The notes under the pieces are model-generated. The model made no database searches and had not been told where the DNA came from. It saw only the letters and a list, made by a program, of their open reading frames with translations. A program made the translations under genes and the position numbers. Shown here in pieces: positions 8,128-16,544 of a stretch of DNA of 64,000 bases (positions are counted from its first letter, which is position 1; each line of letters opens with the position of its first letter). Source of the stretch: Methyloversatilis sp. (lineage in GTDB: Bacteria > Pseudomonadota > Gammaproteobacteria > Burkholderiales > Rhodocyclaceae); assembly GCF_030698125.1 (NCBI RefSeq), contig NZ_JAUYNV010000052.1, positions 1 to 64,000 on the forward strand. The letters are read 5' to 3'.

Positions 8128-8273
8128 GCCGCGTGCGCACCCTGTCCCGTCTCTCCCCGGAGGTGCCGGCGCCTGCCGCCAGCGCCTTCGTGCCCGGTTC
8201 GTCCGGCCAACCGCCCGCAGCTGCCGGAGATCAGCGGGCTTGTCATTCCATCCACAACGAGGAGCACCCATGA
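8124..8273 (+). CDS. Possible 49-residue coupled ORF between acoX and acoA
   Basis: The 142-bp gap between acoX and acoA is exactly spanned by an open frame whose ATGA overlaps the acoX stop and whose stop TGA overlaps the acoA start (again ATGA). The product, beginning M-S-R-V-R-T-L-S-R-L, is Pro/Ala-rich with no recognisable domain or signal. There is no good ribosome site, so it may only serve to couple translation of acoX and acoA, or be chance in high-G+C sequence. Confidence 0.3.
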   Translation: MSRVRTLSRLSPEVPAPAASAFVPGSSGQPPAAAGDQRACHSIHNEEHP

Positions 8274-9244
8274 GCAGTTCATTGACCAGGGAAGGCCTGC
8301 TGCAGGCCTACCGGACCATGCGCACGATCCGGGAATTCGAGGAACGTCTGCACGTCGATTTCGCCACTGGCGAAATCCCCGGCTTCGTCCACCTGTATGC
8401 CGGTGAGGAAGCGTCGGCAACCGGCATCTGCATGCACCTGAACCGCGACGACTACATCGCCAGTACCCACCGTGGCCACGGCCACTGCATCGCCAAGGGC
8501 GTCGATCCGGTCGGCATGATGGCCGAGATCTGGGGCAAACGCACCGGCACCTGCAAGGGCAAGGGCGGCTCGATGCACATCGCTGATCTTGACGTCGGCA
8601 TGCTGGGTGCCAATGGCATCGTCGGCGGTGGCGGCCCGCTGATCTGCGGTACCGCGCTGGCGTCCAAGCTGCGCGGCAGCAACAACGTCGGCGTGTGCTT
8701 CTTCGGTGATGGCGCGTCCAACCAGGGCACGATTTTCGAGGCCATGAATCTGGCAGCCGTGTGGAAGTTGCCGGTCATCTTCGTCGGCGAGAACAACGGC
8801 TATGCCGAAGCGACCGCCAGCAAATTCTCGGTCGCCTGCGAAAACATTGCAGACCGCGCCTCAGCCTTCGGAATGCCGGGCGTCATCACCGACGGTTTCG
8901 ATTTCTTCGCCGTGCATGAAGCGGCCGGCGAAGCGGTCAAGCGTGCCCGTGAAGGCGGCGGACCGACGCTGCTCGAAGTGAAGCTGTCGCGCTACTACGG
9001 CCACTTCGAAGGCGACCAGCAGACCTACCGCGCACCGGGCGAAGTGCAGAAGCTGCGCGAAACCAAGGACTGCCTGATGCAGTTCGCACGTCGCGTGACG
9101 TCCCGCGGCGAACTGTCGATGGCCGAGCTCGAAGCCATTGATGTCGAAGTGAAGACCCTGATCGACGCATCGGTGGTGAAGGCCAAGGCAGATCCGCTGC
9201 CCTTGCCCGAAGACCTGATGGCAGACGTCTACGTCTCTTACTGA
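8270..9244 (+). CDS. acoA: Acetoin dehydrogenase E1 component, alpha subunit
   Basis: TPP-dependent E1 alpha subunit of the acetoin dehydrogenase complex, which cleaves acetoin to acetaldehyde and a hydroxyethyl-TPP intermediate passed to lipoate, giving acetyl-CoA. The protein has 324 residues, the family length. It carries the TPP/Mg motif G-D-G-A-S-N-Q-G with E-N-N-G-Y-A downstream, and the E1-alpha signatures H-R-G-H-G-H-C-I-A-K-G and G-K-G-G-S-M-H. The ATG at 8270 has GAGGAG about 6 nt upstream; longer frames extend into non-homologous sequence. acoB follows after 33 bp. Confidence 0.95.
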   Translation: MSSSLTREGLLQAYRTMRTIREFEERLHVDFATGEIPGFVHLYAGEEASATGICMHLNRDDYIASTHRGHGHCIAKGVDPVGMMAEIWGKRTGTCKGKGGSMHIADLDVGMLGANGIVGGGGPLICGTALASKLRGSNNVGVCFFGDGASNQGTIFEAMNLAAVWKLPVIFVGENNGYAEATASKFSVACENIADRASAFGMPGVITDGFDFFAVHEAAGEAVKRAREGGGPTLLEVKLSRYYGHFEGDQQTYRAPGEVQKLRETKDCLMQFARRVTSRGELSMAELEAIDVEVKTLIDASVVKAKADPLPLPEDLMADVYVSY

Positions 9245-9277
9245 ACCTACGCCACACGCTGACAGGAGAAATATCAG

Positions 9278-10288
9278 ATGGCACGAAAGATCACTTACCA
9301 GCAAGCCATCAACGAGGCGCTGGATCAGGAAATGGCACGCGACCCGAGCGTCATCGTCATGGGCGAAGACGTGGCCGGCGGCGCCGGCGCACCGGGCGAG
9401 GAAGACTCGTGGGGCGGCGTGCTCGGCGTCACGAAGGGGCTGTACGCCAAGCATCCGGGACGCGTGCTCGACACGCCGATCTCGGAATCCGGTTACATCG
9501 GTGCCGCGGTCGGCGCAGCCTGCAACGGCATGCGTCCGGTGGCAGAACTGATGTTCATCGATTTCATGGGCGTCTGCTTCGACCAGATCTTCAACCAGGC
9601 GGCCAAGTTCCGCTACATGTTCGGTGGCAAGGCGAAGACGCCGGTGGTCATCCGTGCGATGTACGGTGCAGGTTTTCGCGCCGCCGCGCAGCACTCGCAG
9701 TGCCTTTACAACATCTTCACCCACATCCCCGGGCTGAAGGTGGTGCTGCCGTCGAACCCGTATGACGCGAAGGGCCTGCTGATCCAGTCCATCCGCGACA
9801 ACGACCCGGTGATCTTCCTCGAACACAAGGCCCTCTACACGATGGAAGGCGATGTGCCGGAAGAAAGCTACATCGTGCCGTTCGGCGAAGCCGCCGTGGT
9901 GCAGGAAGGGGACGACGTGACCATCGTGGCATTCGGCCGCATGGTCAATTACGCCAAGGATGCGGGTGCCAGCCTGCGCAAGAAGGGCGTCCAGTGCGAA
10001 ATCATCGATCCGCGCACGACCTCGCCGATGGACTTCGACACCATTCTGGAAAGCGTCGAGCGTACCGGCCGCCTGGTCATCGTCGATGAATCGCACCCGC
10101 GCTGCAGCATGGCGTCCGACGTGTCGGGCTTCATCGCGCAGGAAGCGTTCCGCGCCCTCAAGGCACCGATCCAGATGGTGACCGCACCGCACGTACCCGT
10201 GCCCTTCGCAGCGTCGCTCGAAGACCTCTACATTCCCAGTCCGGCGCGCATCGAAGAAGCCGTGATGCGCGTCAAGGAGTATCGCTGA
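9278..10288 (+). CDS. acoB: Acetoin dehydrogenase E1 component, beta subunit
   Basis: Beta subunit of the acetoin dehydrogenase E1 (336 residues), forming an alpha2-beta2 tetramer with AcoA and completing the TPP site. Family signatures include the N-terminal A-I-N-E-A-L-D-Q-E-M, M-G-E-D-V-A, D-T-P-I-S-E-S-G-Y-I-G-A-A-V-G and, in the C-terminal transketolase half, I-D-P-R-T-T-S-P-M-D and V-I-V-D-E-S-H-P-R. An AGGAGA ribosome site precedes the ATG. The stop codon overlaps the acoC start by one base, indicating coupled translation. Confidence 0.95.
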   Translation: MARKITYQQAINEALDQEMARDPSVIVMGEDVAGGAGAPGEEDSWGGVLGVTKGLYAKHPGRVLDTPISESGYIGAAVGAACNGMRPVAELMFIDFMGVCFDQIFNQAAKFRYMFGGKAKTPVVIRAMYGAGFRAAAQHSQCLYNIFTHIPGLKVVLPSNPYDAKGLLIQSIRDNDPVIFLEHKALYTMEGDVPEESYIVPFGEAAVVQEGDDVTIVAFGRMVNYAKDAGASLRKKGVQCEIIDPRTTSPMDFDTILESVERTGRLVIVDESHPRCSMASDVSGFIAQEAFRALKAPIQMVTAPHVPVPFAASLEDLYIPSPARIEEAVMRVKEYR

Positions 10289-11397
10289 TGTCCTCGATTC
10301 TTACCGTCACCATGCCCAAGTGGGGCTTGTCCATGCAGGAGGGCAAGGTCAACCTGTGGCTGAAGGAAGTCGGTGACACGATCGCTCCGGGCGAGGAAAT
10401 CGTCGAAGTCGAGAGCGAGAAGATTTCCGGCGCCGTTGAAGCGGCGGTGTCCGGCACGCTGCGTCGGCAGATCGCACAGCCCGACGAAGTGCTGCCGGTT
10501 GGCGCCCTGCTCGGCGTGATTGCCGACGCTGACGTGTCGGATGAACTGATCGATGATCTGGTCACCCGCTTCCAGGCGGAATTCGTGCCGCCGACCGACG
10601 ACGAGGCCGACGCCGGACCGCAGACGCAGACCGTGCAGGTCAATGGCCGGCAGCTGCGCTATCTGAAGCGCGGTGAAGGCGGCACGCCGCTGCTGCTGAT
10701 CCACGGCTTCGGTGGCGATCTGAACAACTGGCTGTTCAACCACGAAGCGCTGGCCGCTTCGCGCGCCGTCTATGCGATCGACCTGCCGGGTCACGGCGCA
10801 TCGACCAAGGTCACGGGTGCCGCGTCGCTCGACGATCTGGCCGATGCGGTGAGCGGGTTCATGGACGCGGTCGGCATCGCATCCGCCGACGTCGTCGGCC
10901 ACTCGATGGGTGGCGGCGTGTGTCTGGCGCTGACGCGCCGTGCGCCGCAGAAGGTCAGGTCACTGACGCTGATCGCGAGTGCCGGACTGGGCAGCGACAT
11001 CAACGGTGCCTACATCGACGGCTTCGTCGCCGGCAACACGCGCAATGCACTCAAGCCGCTGCTCGCCCAGCTCTTTTCGGACGCCGGTCTGGTCACGCGT
11101 CAGCTGATCGACGACATGCTCAAGTTCAAGCGGCTGGAAGGTGTCGACGCGGCGCTGGCGACGCTGGCCGGCGGGCTGTTCCCCGGTGGCCGGCAGTCGG
11201 AGGTGCTCGCCGATATCGCAGCTAAAAGCGGCAAGCCGGTGCTGGTGATCTGGGGCGAGAACGACCAGATCATTCCGGTTGCGCATGCTTCGGCCATCCC
11301 GGCGGCCAGGGTAGTGGTGCTGCCGGCACAGGGCCACATGGTGCAGATGGAATCGGCCAGTGAAGTGAACAAGCTGATCGGCGAGTTCACAAGCTGA
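10288..11397 (+). CDS. acoC: Acetoin dehydrogenase E2 component (lipoyl domain plus alpha/beta-hydrolase)
   Basis: Dihydrolipoamide acetyltransferase of the acetoin dehydrogenase complex, 369 residues. Residues 1-80 are a biotinyl/lipoyl domain with the lipoylated lysine K45 in V-E-S-E-K-I-S-G. Residues from about 118 on are an alpha/beta-hydrolase fold with the nucleophile elbow G-H-S206-M-G-G-G and a C-terminal histidine in A-Q-G-H-M. This hydrolase-type E2, without the classical chloramphenicol-acetyltransferase-like domain, is characteristic of AcoC in Gram-negative acetoin systems. No dihydrolipoamide dehydrogenase (acoL) follows, so E3 must come from elsewhere in the genome. Confidence 0.94.
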   Translation: MSSILTVTMPKWGLSMQEGKVNLWLKEVGDTIAPGEEIVEVESEKISGAVEAAVSGTLRRQIAQPDEVLPVGALLGVIADADVSDELIDDLVTRFQAEFVPPTDDEADAGPQTQTVQVNGRQLRYLKRGEGGTPLLLIHGFGGDLNNWLFNHEALAASRAVYAIDLPGHGASTKVTGAASLDDLADAVSGFMDAVGIASADVVGHSMGGGVCLALTRRAPQKVRSLTLIASAGLGSDINGAYIDGFVAGNTRNALKPLLAQLFSDAGLVTRQLIDDMLKFKRLEGVDAALATLAGGLFPGGRQSEVLADIAAKSGKPVLVIWGENDQIIPVAHASAIPAARVVVLPAQGHMVQMESASEVNKLIGEFTS

Positions 11398-11447
11398 GAC
11401 CCACGGTGAGCCGTCAACGCCGTCCGCTCTGAAAAGGTGCCGGACAG

Positions 11448-11476
11448 GGCGGAACATCCGTTGTGGATGTTCCGCC
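11448..11476 (+). terminator. Strong hairpin between acoC and lipA
   Basis: Perfect 12-bp stem, GGCGGAACATCC (11448-11459) with GGATGTTCCGCC (11465-11476), 5-nt loop. No T tract follows, so it may be an mRNA-stabilising or partial terminator structure separating aco structural genes from the cofactor genes. Confidence 0.55.
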
Positions 11477-11518
11477 TCGCTGCGCCATGCGCCGCAGCAA
11501 CCCGATGAAGGACAAGAA

Positions 11519-12469
11519 ATGAATACAGCAGTCATGGGGGAAGGACTGCGCGGACGCGACAAGCTGGCGCGCATTCCGGTCAAGGTGCGCGAAGACGTGG
11601 CGTCGCCGGCGAAACCTGCCTGGCTGCGCGGCCGCGACCAGGACACGCCGGCGGTGCGCGCGCTGCAGGGCGTGCTGCGCGACCACGCACTGCATACGGT
11701 ATGCGAGGAAGCGGCCTGCCCGAACATCGGCGAATGCTTCGGCCGCGGCACCGCAACCTTCATGATCCTCGGGGCGATCTGCACGCGCCGCTGCCCGTTC
11801 TGCGATGTGTCGCACGGCCGGCCGCTGCCGCCCGACGCCGACGAGCCGCAACGTCTTGCAGACACCGTAGCGGCGATGAAGCTGCGCTATGTGGTCATCA
11901 CCTCGGTCGACCGCGACGACCTGCGCGACGGCGGCGCGGCGCACTTTGCGCAGTGCATGGCCGACATCCGCGCGGCGTCGCCCGACATCACGATCGAGGT
12001 GCTGACACCGGATTTCCGCGGCCGTGAAGCGGCCGCACTCGACGCGCTGGCGGTGTCGCCGCCGGACGTGTTCAACCACAACATGGAAACTGTGCCGCGC
12101 CTGTACCGCGAGGTCAGGCCCGGTGCGAACTACGAAGGCTCGTTGAAGCTGATCCGCGATTTCGGCGCGCGCTTCCCCGGTGTGCCGACCAAGACCGGCC
12201 TGATGCTGGGCCTCGGCGAAACCGAAGACGAAGTGGTCGAGGTGATGCGTGACCTGCGCGCCCACGGCTGCGACCTGCTGACGCTGGGTCAGTACCTGCG
12301 GCCGTCGCCGGCTCACCTGCCGGTGATCGAGTACATCACGCCGGCACGCTTCGACGCACTGCGCGACAAGGCGCTCGAACTGGGCTTCAGCGAGGTGGCG
12401 GCCGGCCCGCTGGTGCGCTCGTCCTACCGCGCCGACGTACTGCATCAGGCGCATGCCGATCATGACTGA
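11519..12469 (+). CDS. lipA: Lipoyl synthase (radical SAM)
   Basis: Inserts two sulfur atoms into the octanoyl chain on lipoyl domains, here plausibly that of AcoC. The protein has 316 residues and both iron-sulfur clusters: the radical-SAM C88-x3-C92-x2-C95 (C-T-R-R-C-P-F-C) and the auxiliary cluster C62-x4-C67-x5-C73 ([12 protein letters not shown]). The C-terminal R-S-S-Y motif (V-R-S-S-Y-R-A) completes the family pattern. The ATG at 11519 has AAGGA about 7 nt upstream. thiS overlaps its end. Its place in the aco locus suggests a pathway-dedicated copy beside a housekeeping lipA elsewhere; that second copy is inference. Confidence 0.94.
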   Translation: MNTAVMGEGLRGRDKLARIPVKVREDVASPAKPAWLRGRDQDTPAVRALQGVLRDHALHTVCEEAACPNIGECFGRGTATFMILGAICTRRCPFCDVSHGRPLPPDADEPQRLADTVAAMKLRYVVITSVDRDDLRDGGAAHFAQCMADIRAASPDITIEVLTPDFRGREAAALDALAVSPPDVFNHNMETVPRLYREVRPGANYEGSLKLIRDFGARFPGVPTKTGLMLGLGETEDEVVEVMRDLRAHGCDLLTLGQYLRPSPAHLPVIEYITPARFDALRDKALELGFSEVAAGPLVRSSYRADVLHQAHADHD

Positions 12470-12680
12470 CCCGCGCCCTTCGCTGGTCACCGTCAATGGA
12501 CAGATCGAGCGGCTGGACGCCGTGATGTCGGTCGGCGGCCTGCTCGACGGCAAGGCCTTGCGCACCCGTCGTATCGCCGTCGAGCGCAATGGCGAAATCG
12601 TGCCGCGCAGCGCCTTCGACTGCACCTGGCTCAATCACGGTGACCGCGTGGAAATCGTCGTCGCAGTCGGAGGAGGTTGA
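12462..12680 (+). CDS. thiS: Sulfur-carrier protein ThiS
   Basis: Ubiquitin-like sulfur carrier for the thiamine thiazole ring; the C-terminal glycine is thiocarboxylated. About 72 residues, ending V-A-V-G-G-G, with the beta-grasp pattern V-T-V-N-G and [10 protein letters not shown] and the H-G-D-R-V-E-I-V motif. It overlaps the lipA 3' end; ATG 12453 is an alternative start 9 nt earlier. The thiG start follows immediately. Confidence 0.9.
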   Translation: MTDPRPSLVTVNGQIERLDAVMSVGGLLDGKALRTRRIAVERNGEIVPRSAFDCTWLNHGDRVEIVVAVGGG

Positions 12681-12681
12681 T

Positions 12682-13503
12682 GTGCATGCACCTTTGAGCC
12701 CCTGTCTGAGCGACCCGCTGGTCATCGGCGGAGAAACTTTCGAATCGCGCCTGCTGGTGGGCACCGGCAAGTATCGCGACCTCGCGGAAACCGCGCGTGC
12801 GCTCGATGCCAGTGCGGCCGAAATCGTCACCGTGGCCATTCGCCGGGTGCCGCTGACGACTCGCGATGGCGCCCCCGGGCTGCTTGACGCGCTGCCGGTC
12901 GGTCGCTACACGCTGCTGCCCAATTCTGCCGGCTGCTATACGGCTGACGACGCGGTGCGCACGCTGCGGCTCGCGCGCGAGCTGCTCGACGGCCACGATC
13001 TGGTGAAGCTCGAAGTGCTGGGCGACGCGAAGACGCTGTTTCCCGACATGCCGGAAACGCTGCGCGCGGCCGAGGTGCTGATCCGCGACGGCTTTCGCGT
13101 GATGGTCTATTGCTCGGACGACCCGATACAGGCGCGCGTGCTCGAAAGCATGGGCTGCGTGGCGGTGATGCCGCTGGCCAGCCTGATCGGTTCGGGCATG
13201 GGCATCCTGAATCCGTGGAACCTGAAAATCATCATCGCCGAGGCTGGCGTGCCGGTCATCGTCGATGCCGGCATCGGCACCGCGTCGGATGCGGCCGTGG
13301 CGATGGAACTCGGTTGTGACGGCGTGCTGATGAATACCGCGATTGCGCATGCGCGCGATCCGGTGCTGATGGCCAGCGCCATGCGCCACGCCGTCGCGGC
13401 CGGTCGCCAGGCGTTTCTGGCCGGGCGCATGGACGCGGTGCCGTATCGCGCCGTGGCGTCGTCGCCGCAGGTCGGATTGATCACCCAGATGCAAGAGATG
13501 TAA
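12682..13503 (+). CDS. thiG: Thiazole synthase ThiG
   Basis: Condenses deoxyxylulose-5-phosphate, dehydroglycine and ThiS-thiocarboxylate into the thiazole phosphate of thiamine. 273 residues forming a TIM barrel. Recognisable motifs are [33 protein letters not shown] and the phosphate-binding [13 protein letters not shown]. The start is a GTG with AGGAGG (12671-12676) at a 5-nt spacing; no ATG is available in frame nearby. Together with thiS it would raise TPP supply when the TPP-dependent AcoAB enzyme is induced. Confidence 0.94.
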   Translation: MHAPLSPCLSDPLVIGGETFESRLLVGTGKYRDLAETARALDASAAEIVTVAIRRVPLTTRDGAPGLLDALPVGRYTLLPNSAGCYTADDAVRTLRLARELLDGHDLVKLEVLGDAKTLFPDMPETLRAAEVLIRDGFRVMVYCSDDPIQARVLESMGCVAVMPLASLIGSGMGILNPWNLKIIIAEAGVPVIVDAGIGTASDAAVAMELGCDGVLMNTAIAHARDPVLMASAMRHAVAAGRQAFLAGRMDAVPYRAVASSPQVGLITQMQEM

Positions 13504-13546
13504 GTACAGCAGGAAGCACCCACTACAAAAACAGGGAGGAATGCAG

Positions 13547-14287
13547 ATGTCTTCAGCAGGAACACGCAAGGTCGCACTGGTCACCGGCGCATCCCGCGGT
13601 ATCGGGGCGGCCGTCGCCGGCCGGCTGGCTCGCGACGGCTTCCATGTCGTCGTCCACTACGGCAGCGGGGCGGACGAGGCGCGCGCGGTGTGCGAAGGCA
13701 TACGGCAGGCGGGCGGCAGCGCGTCGGTCGTGCAGGCGGATCTGTCGGCGCGCGACGGCGCCGACCGGCTGCTCGCCGGCCTGGACGAACAGCAGGTCGA
13801 TGTGCTGGTGAACAACGCCGGCATCGCGCCCTTCGCATCGATCAGCGACATGGATGTCGACAGCTTCGACGAGCTGTCGGCGGTCAACATGCGGTCGGTG
13901 TTCTTCGTCACGCAGAAGGTATTGACGCGCATGGGCAGCGGCGGCCGCATCATCAACCTGTCGTCCGTGGTGGCGCGCACGGCATTCCCCGGCATGCCCG
14001 CCTATTCGGCCACCAAGGGCTTTGTTGACGTGCTGACGCTGCACCTCGCGGCCGAACTGGGCCCGCGCGGCATCACCGTGAATGCCGTGGCACCGGGCGT
14101 CATCGAAACGCGCCTCACCACCGGTCTGCTCGAAGGCGGTGGCGCCGATGCCGTGCAATCCATCCAGGCGCTGTCGGGCATCGCCGGGCCGGATCGCGTG
14201 GCCGGCATCGTCGCCTTCCTCGCCGGACCGGACGGTGTATGGACGACCGGTCAGGTGATCGACGTCAGCGGCGGCACCAAGCTCTGA
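13547..14287 (+). CDS. Short-chain dehydrogenase/reductase
   Basis: Classical NAD(P)-dependent SDR of 246 residues. It shows the cofactor motif T-G-A-S-R-G-I-G, N-N-A-G-I, the catalytic S-S and Y-S-A-T-K, and P-G-V-I-E-T after the active site. FabG-like proteins and diacetyl/acetoin reductases share this architecture. At the end of the aco locus, a role in interconverting diacetyl, acetoin and butanediol is possible but cannot be told from sequence. ATG 13547 was chosen over 13541 because the ribosome site GGGAGG ends only one base before 13541. Confidence 0.88.
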   Translation: MSSAGTRKVALVTGASRGIGAAVAGRLARDGFHVVVHYGSGADEARAVCEGIRQAGGSASVVQADLSARDGADRLLAGLDEQQVDVLVNNAGIAPFASISDMDVDSFDELSAVNMRSVFFVTQKVLTRMGSGGRIINLSSVVARTAFPGMPAYSATKGFVDVLTLHLAAELGPRGITVNAVAPGVIETRLTTGLLEGGGADAVQSIQALSGIAGPDRVAGIVAFLAGPDGVWTTGQVIDVSGGTKL

Positions 14288-14308
14288 GCGCTGCGGCTGC
14301 GGCGCTCA
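14285..14308. terminator. Hairpin spanning the stops of two convergent genes
   Basis: TGAGCGC (14285-14291) pairs with GCGCTCA (14302-14308) around a 10-nt loop; the SDR stop codon and the opposite gene's stop codon both lie within the stem. Confidence 0.45.
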
Positions 14309-15058
14309 CGCCACGCGCAGGTTCATCGCGACCCAGCCCAGCCATTCGTGCAGGGCGACCCATGATTGCGACAGCGCGCGCATGGTGGGAATAAGGTCGC
14401 CCGCCACCACGGAAGCCTCCCTGCGGATCAATGTGGGCGCGGCGAGCGGCATCAGTCCGGCACGGCGGAAGTGTTCCATTGCGCGCCGCATGTGGAAGGC
14501 GTGCGTCACCAGCGCCACGCGGGTGATGCCGTCGCGGCCGAGCGCGACTGCGGACAGTGCGGCGTTGTCGCCGGTATCGCGCGACGCCGATTCGATCCAG
14601 CGCGCCGCAACTCCCTGTTCCTGCAAAGCGGTCGCCATCATGTCCGCTTCCGGCTGGCCCTGCCACACCACGCCACCGCTGACCAGCACCGGCAGGCCGG
14701 TCTGCCGCGCCAGTCGGGCGCCGGCGCGCAGACGTTCAAGGGCGAAGGCGCTCACCGTCTGTCCGTCGTAATCCACCAGGTTGTCGATAGTGCCTGCACC
14801 GAGAATGACGATGGCCTGGGCATCCGACAGGTCGGCCACACCATCGGTCACATAGGTCGAACGCTCCAGCCAGCCCGATACCAGCGGCGTGGCGAGCAGC
14901 CACAGCGCGATCAGGCCGCTCCACGCGAACGCCATTCCGGTACGCGGATGGCGCCGGCGCAGCAGCAGCCCGAAAGTGCTGACCAGCAGCGGACTGACCG
15001 GTGGCAGCAGCAAGATGGACAGCAGTTTTTTCAGGGCGAACAGCAGCGAAGCCAGCAT
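14306..15058 (-). CDS. YdcF/SanA-family (DUF218) membrane protein
   Basis: 250 residues: two hydrophobic N-terminal segments (about 5-30 and 43-62) anchor a cytoplasmic or periplasmic DUF218 domain. The DUF218 core shows A-I-V-I-L-G-A-G, R-L-R-A-G-A-R-L-A, L-V-S-G-G-V and S-R-D-T-G-D-N-A with a later V-T-H-A-F-H-M-R-R-A. ElyC/SanA relatives affect envelope integrity and undecaprenyl-phosphate use, but the biochemical role of this member is not known. It is divergent from the DUF2802 gene across about 110 bp. Confidence 0.88.
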   Translation of the reverse strand: MLASLLFALKKLLSILLLPPVSPLLVSTFGLLLRRRHPRTGMAFAWSGLIALWLLATPLVSGWLERSTYVTDGVADLSDAQAIVILGAGTIDNLVDYDGQTVSAFALERLRAGARLARQTGLPVLVSGGVVWQGQPEADMMATALQEQGVAARWIESASRDTGDNAALSAVALGRDGITRVALVTHAFHMRRAMEHFRRAGLMPLAAPTLIRREASVVAGDLIPTMRALSQSWVALHEWLGWVAMNLRVA

Positions 15059-15167
15059 GGGCGCCTATCCGGGCAAAAAGACTTATTATCCGGGCCAATG
15101 CGCCTCATGGCGACAGGTTGGCCATGGCGCCTCATTGCCCGGAACGGCGCCTCAACGGAGCGTGCTC

Positions 15168-15650
15168 TTGATCGATGTATCGGCTATCGGCTGGAAGGAA
15201 GCGGCGCTCGTCGCGCTGGTCATCCTCGCCGTGTACATGGGTTATGCGCTGATGCGCCTGTCGACCCTCGGCGCAAGCCGCGCGCCACCGGAGCCGGAAC
15301 CGGTCGTCGATCCCGATCCACCGACCATCGTGCCGGCTGCGCCTGTGTTGCGGTCGGACGACATCGAATCCCTGCTCGACACCCTCCTGGACCACCGGCT
15401 TGCGCCGCTGATGCAGCAGATGGAATCCCGTCTCGAACAGGCTGAATTGCGTATCGACGAATTGGGCCGACGGGTGGAAACGGTCAATCAGCTGCCGCCA
15501 GTGGCGCCGCAGTACAGCGAGGCGTTGTCGCTCGCGGCACGCGGCTTGAGTGCGGAGGACATCGCCGACCAGTGCGAAATGTCGGTCGGAGAAGCTGAAC
15601 TGGTGCGGACGCTGGCGAAAAGTCGTGGCATGGGGGGAGACGAAACATGA
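15168..15650 (+). CDS. DUF2802 membrane-anchored protein
   Basis: About 160 residues: an N-terminal transmembrane helix (roughly 10-27), a Pro-rich linker, a coiled-coil segment (M-E-S-R-L-E-Q-A-E-L-R-I-D-E-L) and a C-terminal helix-turn-helix-like DUF2802 region (A-A-R-G-L-S-A-E-D-I-A-D-Q-C-E-M-S). DUF2802 proteins are typical of Betaproteobacteria and have no established function. The likely start is TTG 15168, seven bases after an ACGGAG site; GTG 15162 is only one base from it. Its end overlaps the SPOR gene by 4 bp (ATGA). Confidence 0.75.
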   Translation: MIDVSAIGWKEAALVALVILAVYMGYALMRLSTLGASRAPPEPEPVVDPDPPTIVPAAPVLRSDDIESLLDTLLDHRLAPLMQQMESRLEQAELRIDELGRRVETVNQLPPVAPQYSEALSLAARGLSAEDIADQCEMSVGEAELVRTLAKSRGMGGDET

Positions 15651-16450
15651 GTGCGGCAGTGGCGCGGGCGCGTCTGGGCGTGAGAAGCGACGCCGAGGAA
15701 CAGGCGGCGGAACAGCGCAGTGCGCTGCTGCGCCGGGTGGCGGTGGCAGGCGGCCTGATCGCGCTGCTGATCGGTGGCCTGGCACTGTTCGACGTAAGTC
15801 GCAAGCCGGCCGAGCCGTTGCCGCCGCCGATGTCCGGCGTGCAACCCGGGCCGGCCGTCGCCGAAGCCGAACCGCCAGCCGAAGAAACCGCTTTGCCGCC
15901 GTTGCCGCCGGTCGACGAAGGCGCAGCCGACCCGGGTGCGCTCGACGACACTGCGGCGCAGGCAAGGACCGTCAATCTGCCCGATACCCCGCCGCCCCTG
16001 CCCGAAGGCACGGCGCGTCCCGACGCTCCAGCCGGCAGCGCCGAAGCGGAGCCCGCACTCACTGCTCCGGCACCGGCCACATCCGGTCGCCTGGTGATCG
16101 GTGAAGGCGACCCCCGTGCGCCCGCAGCGACGCAGCGGGCCCCGGCGCAGGCTTCGGCGCGCGCGTCTGCAGCCCAGCCGATCACGCGAACGCCACCGCC
16201 GGCCGCCGCCAGCCAGGGCGAAATCACCGGTTACCGGGTGCAGGTCGGCGTGTTCAGCAGCGTGGCCAATGCCGAAGACGTGCGTGCGAAACTGGCGCTC
16301 AAGGGCATTCCATCGCAGATCGAGGCGCGCGTGCATGTCGGCCCGTTCACGTCGCGCGCCGAAGCCGATCAGGCGCGCGCACGGTTGCGCGCGCTGGGCA
16401 TGGACAGTGGTGCGCCGGCGCCCGTGCGGGCCACGACAGGCCACCCGTGA
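15647..16450 (+). CDS. SPOR-domain inner-membrane protein (DedD/FtsN-like)
   Basis: 267 residues with a single transmembrane helix (about 30-48), a long Pro/Ala-rich periplasmic linker (50-190) and a C-terminal SPOR domain (about 193-262, Y-R-V-Q-V-G-V-F-S-S-V-A-N-A and V-G-P-F-T-S-R-A-E-A). SPOR domains bind denuded peptidoglycan at the division septum, so a division or envelope role is likely. Translation is coupled to the DUF2802 gene. Confidence 0.85.
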   Translation: MSAAVARARLGVRSDAEEQAAEQRSALLRRVAVAGGLIALLIGGLALFDVSRKPAEPLPPPMSGVQPGPAVAEAEPPAEETALPPLPPVDEGAADPGALDDTAAQARTVNLPDTPPPLPEGTARPDAPAGSAEAEPALTAPAPATSGRLVIGEGDPRAPAATQRAPAQASARASAAQPITRTPPPAAASQGEITGYRVQVGVFSSVANAEDVRAKLALKGIPSQIEARVHVGPFTSRAEADQARARLRALGMDSGAPAPVRATTGHP

Positions 16451-16544
16451 AAACTGCCTCGCCCTGAATCCCGACAGACGCTAAAGCCCGTGTTCGATCC
16501 GGACGTAATAACGATCCCGATCAATAAAAACATGCGAGGCTGCG

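Noticed and set aside
16451-16544. Flagellar sigma-28 promoter before the CZB chemoreceptor
   Set aside because: A TAAAGCCC at about 16481 is followed by a poor -10, so the match is too weak to list.
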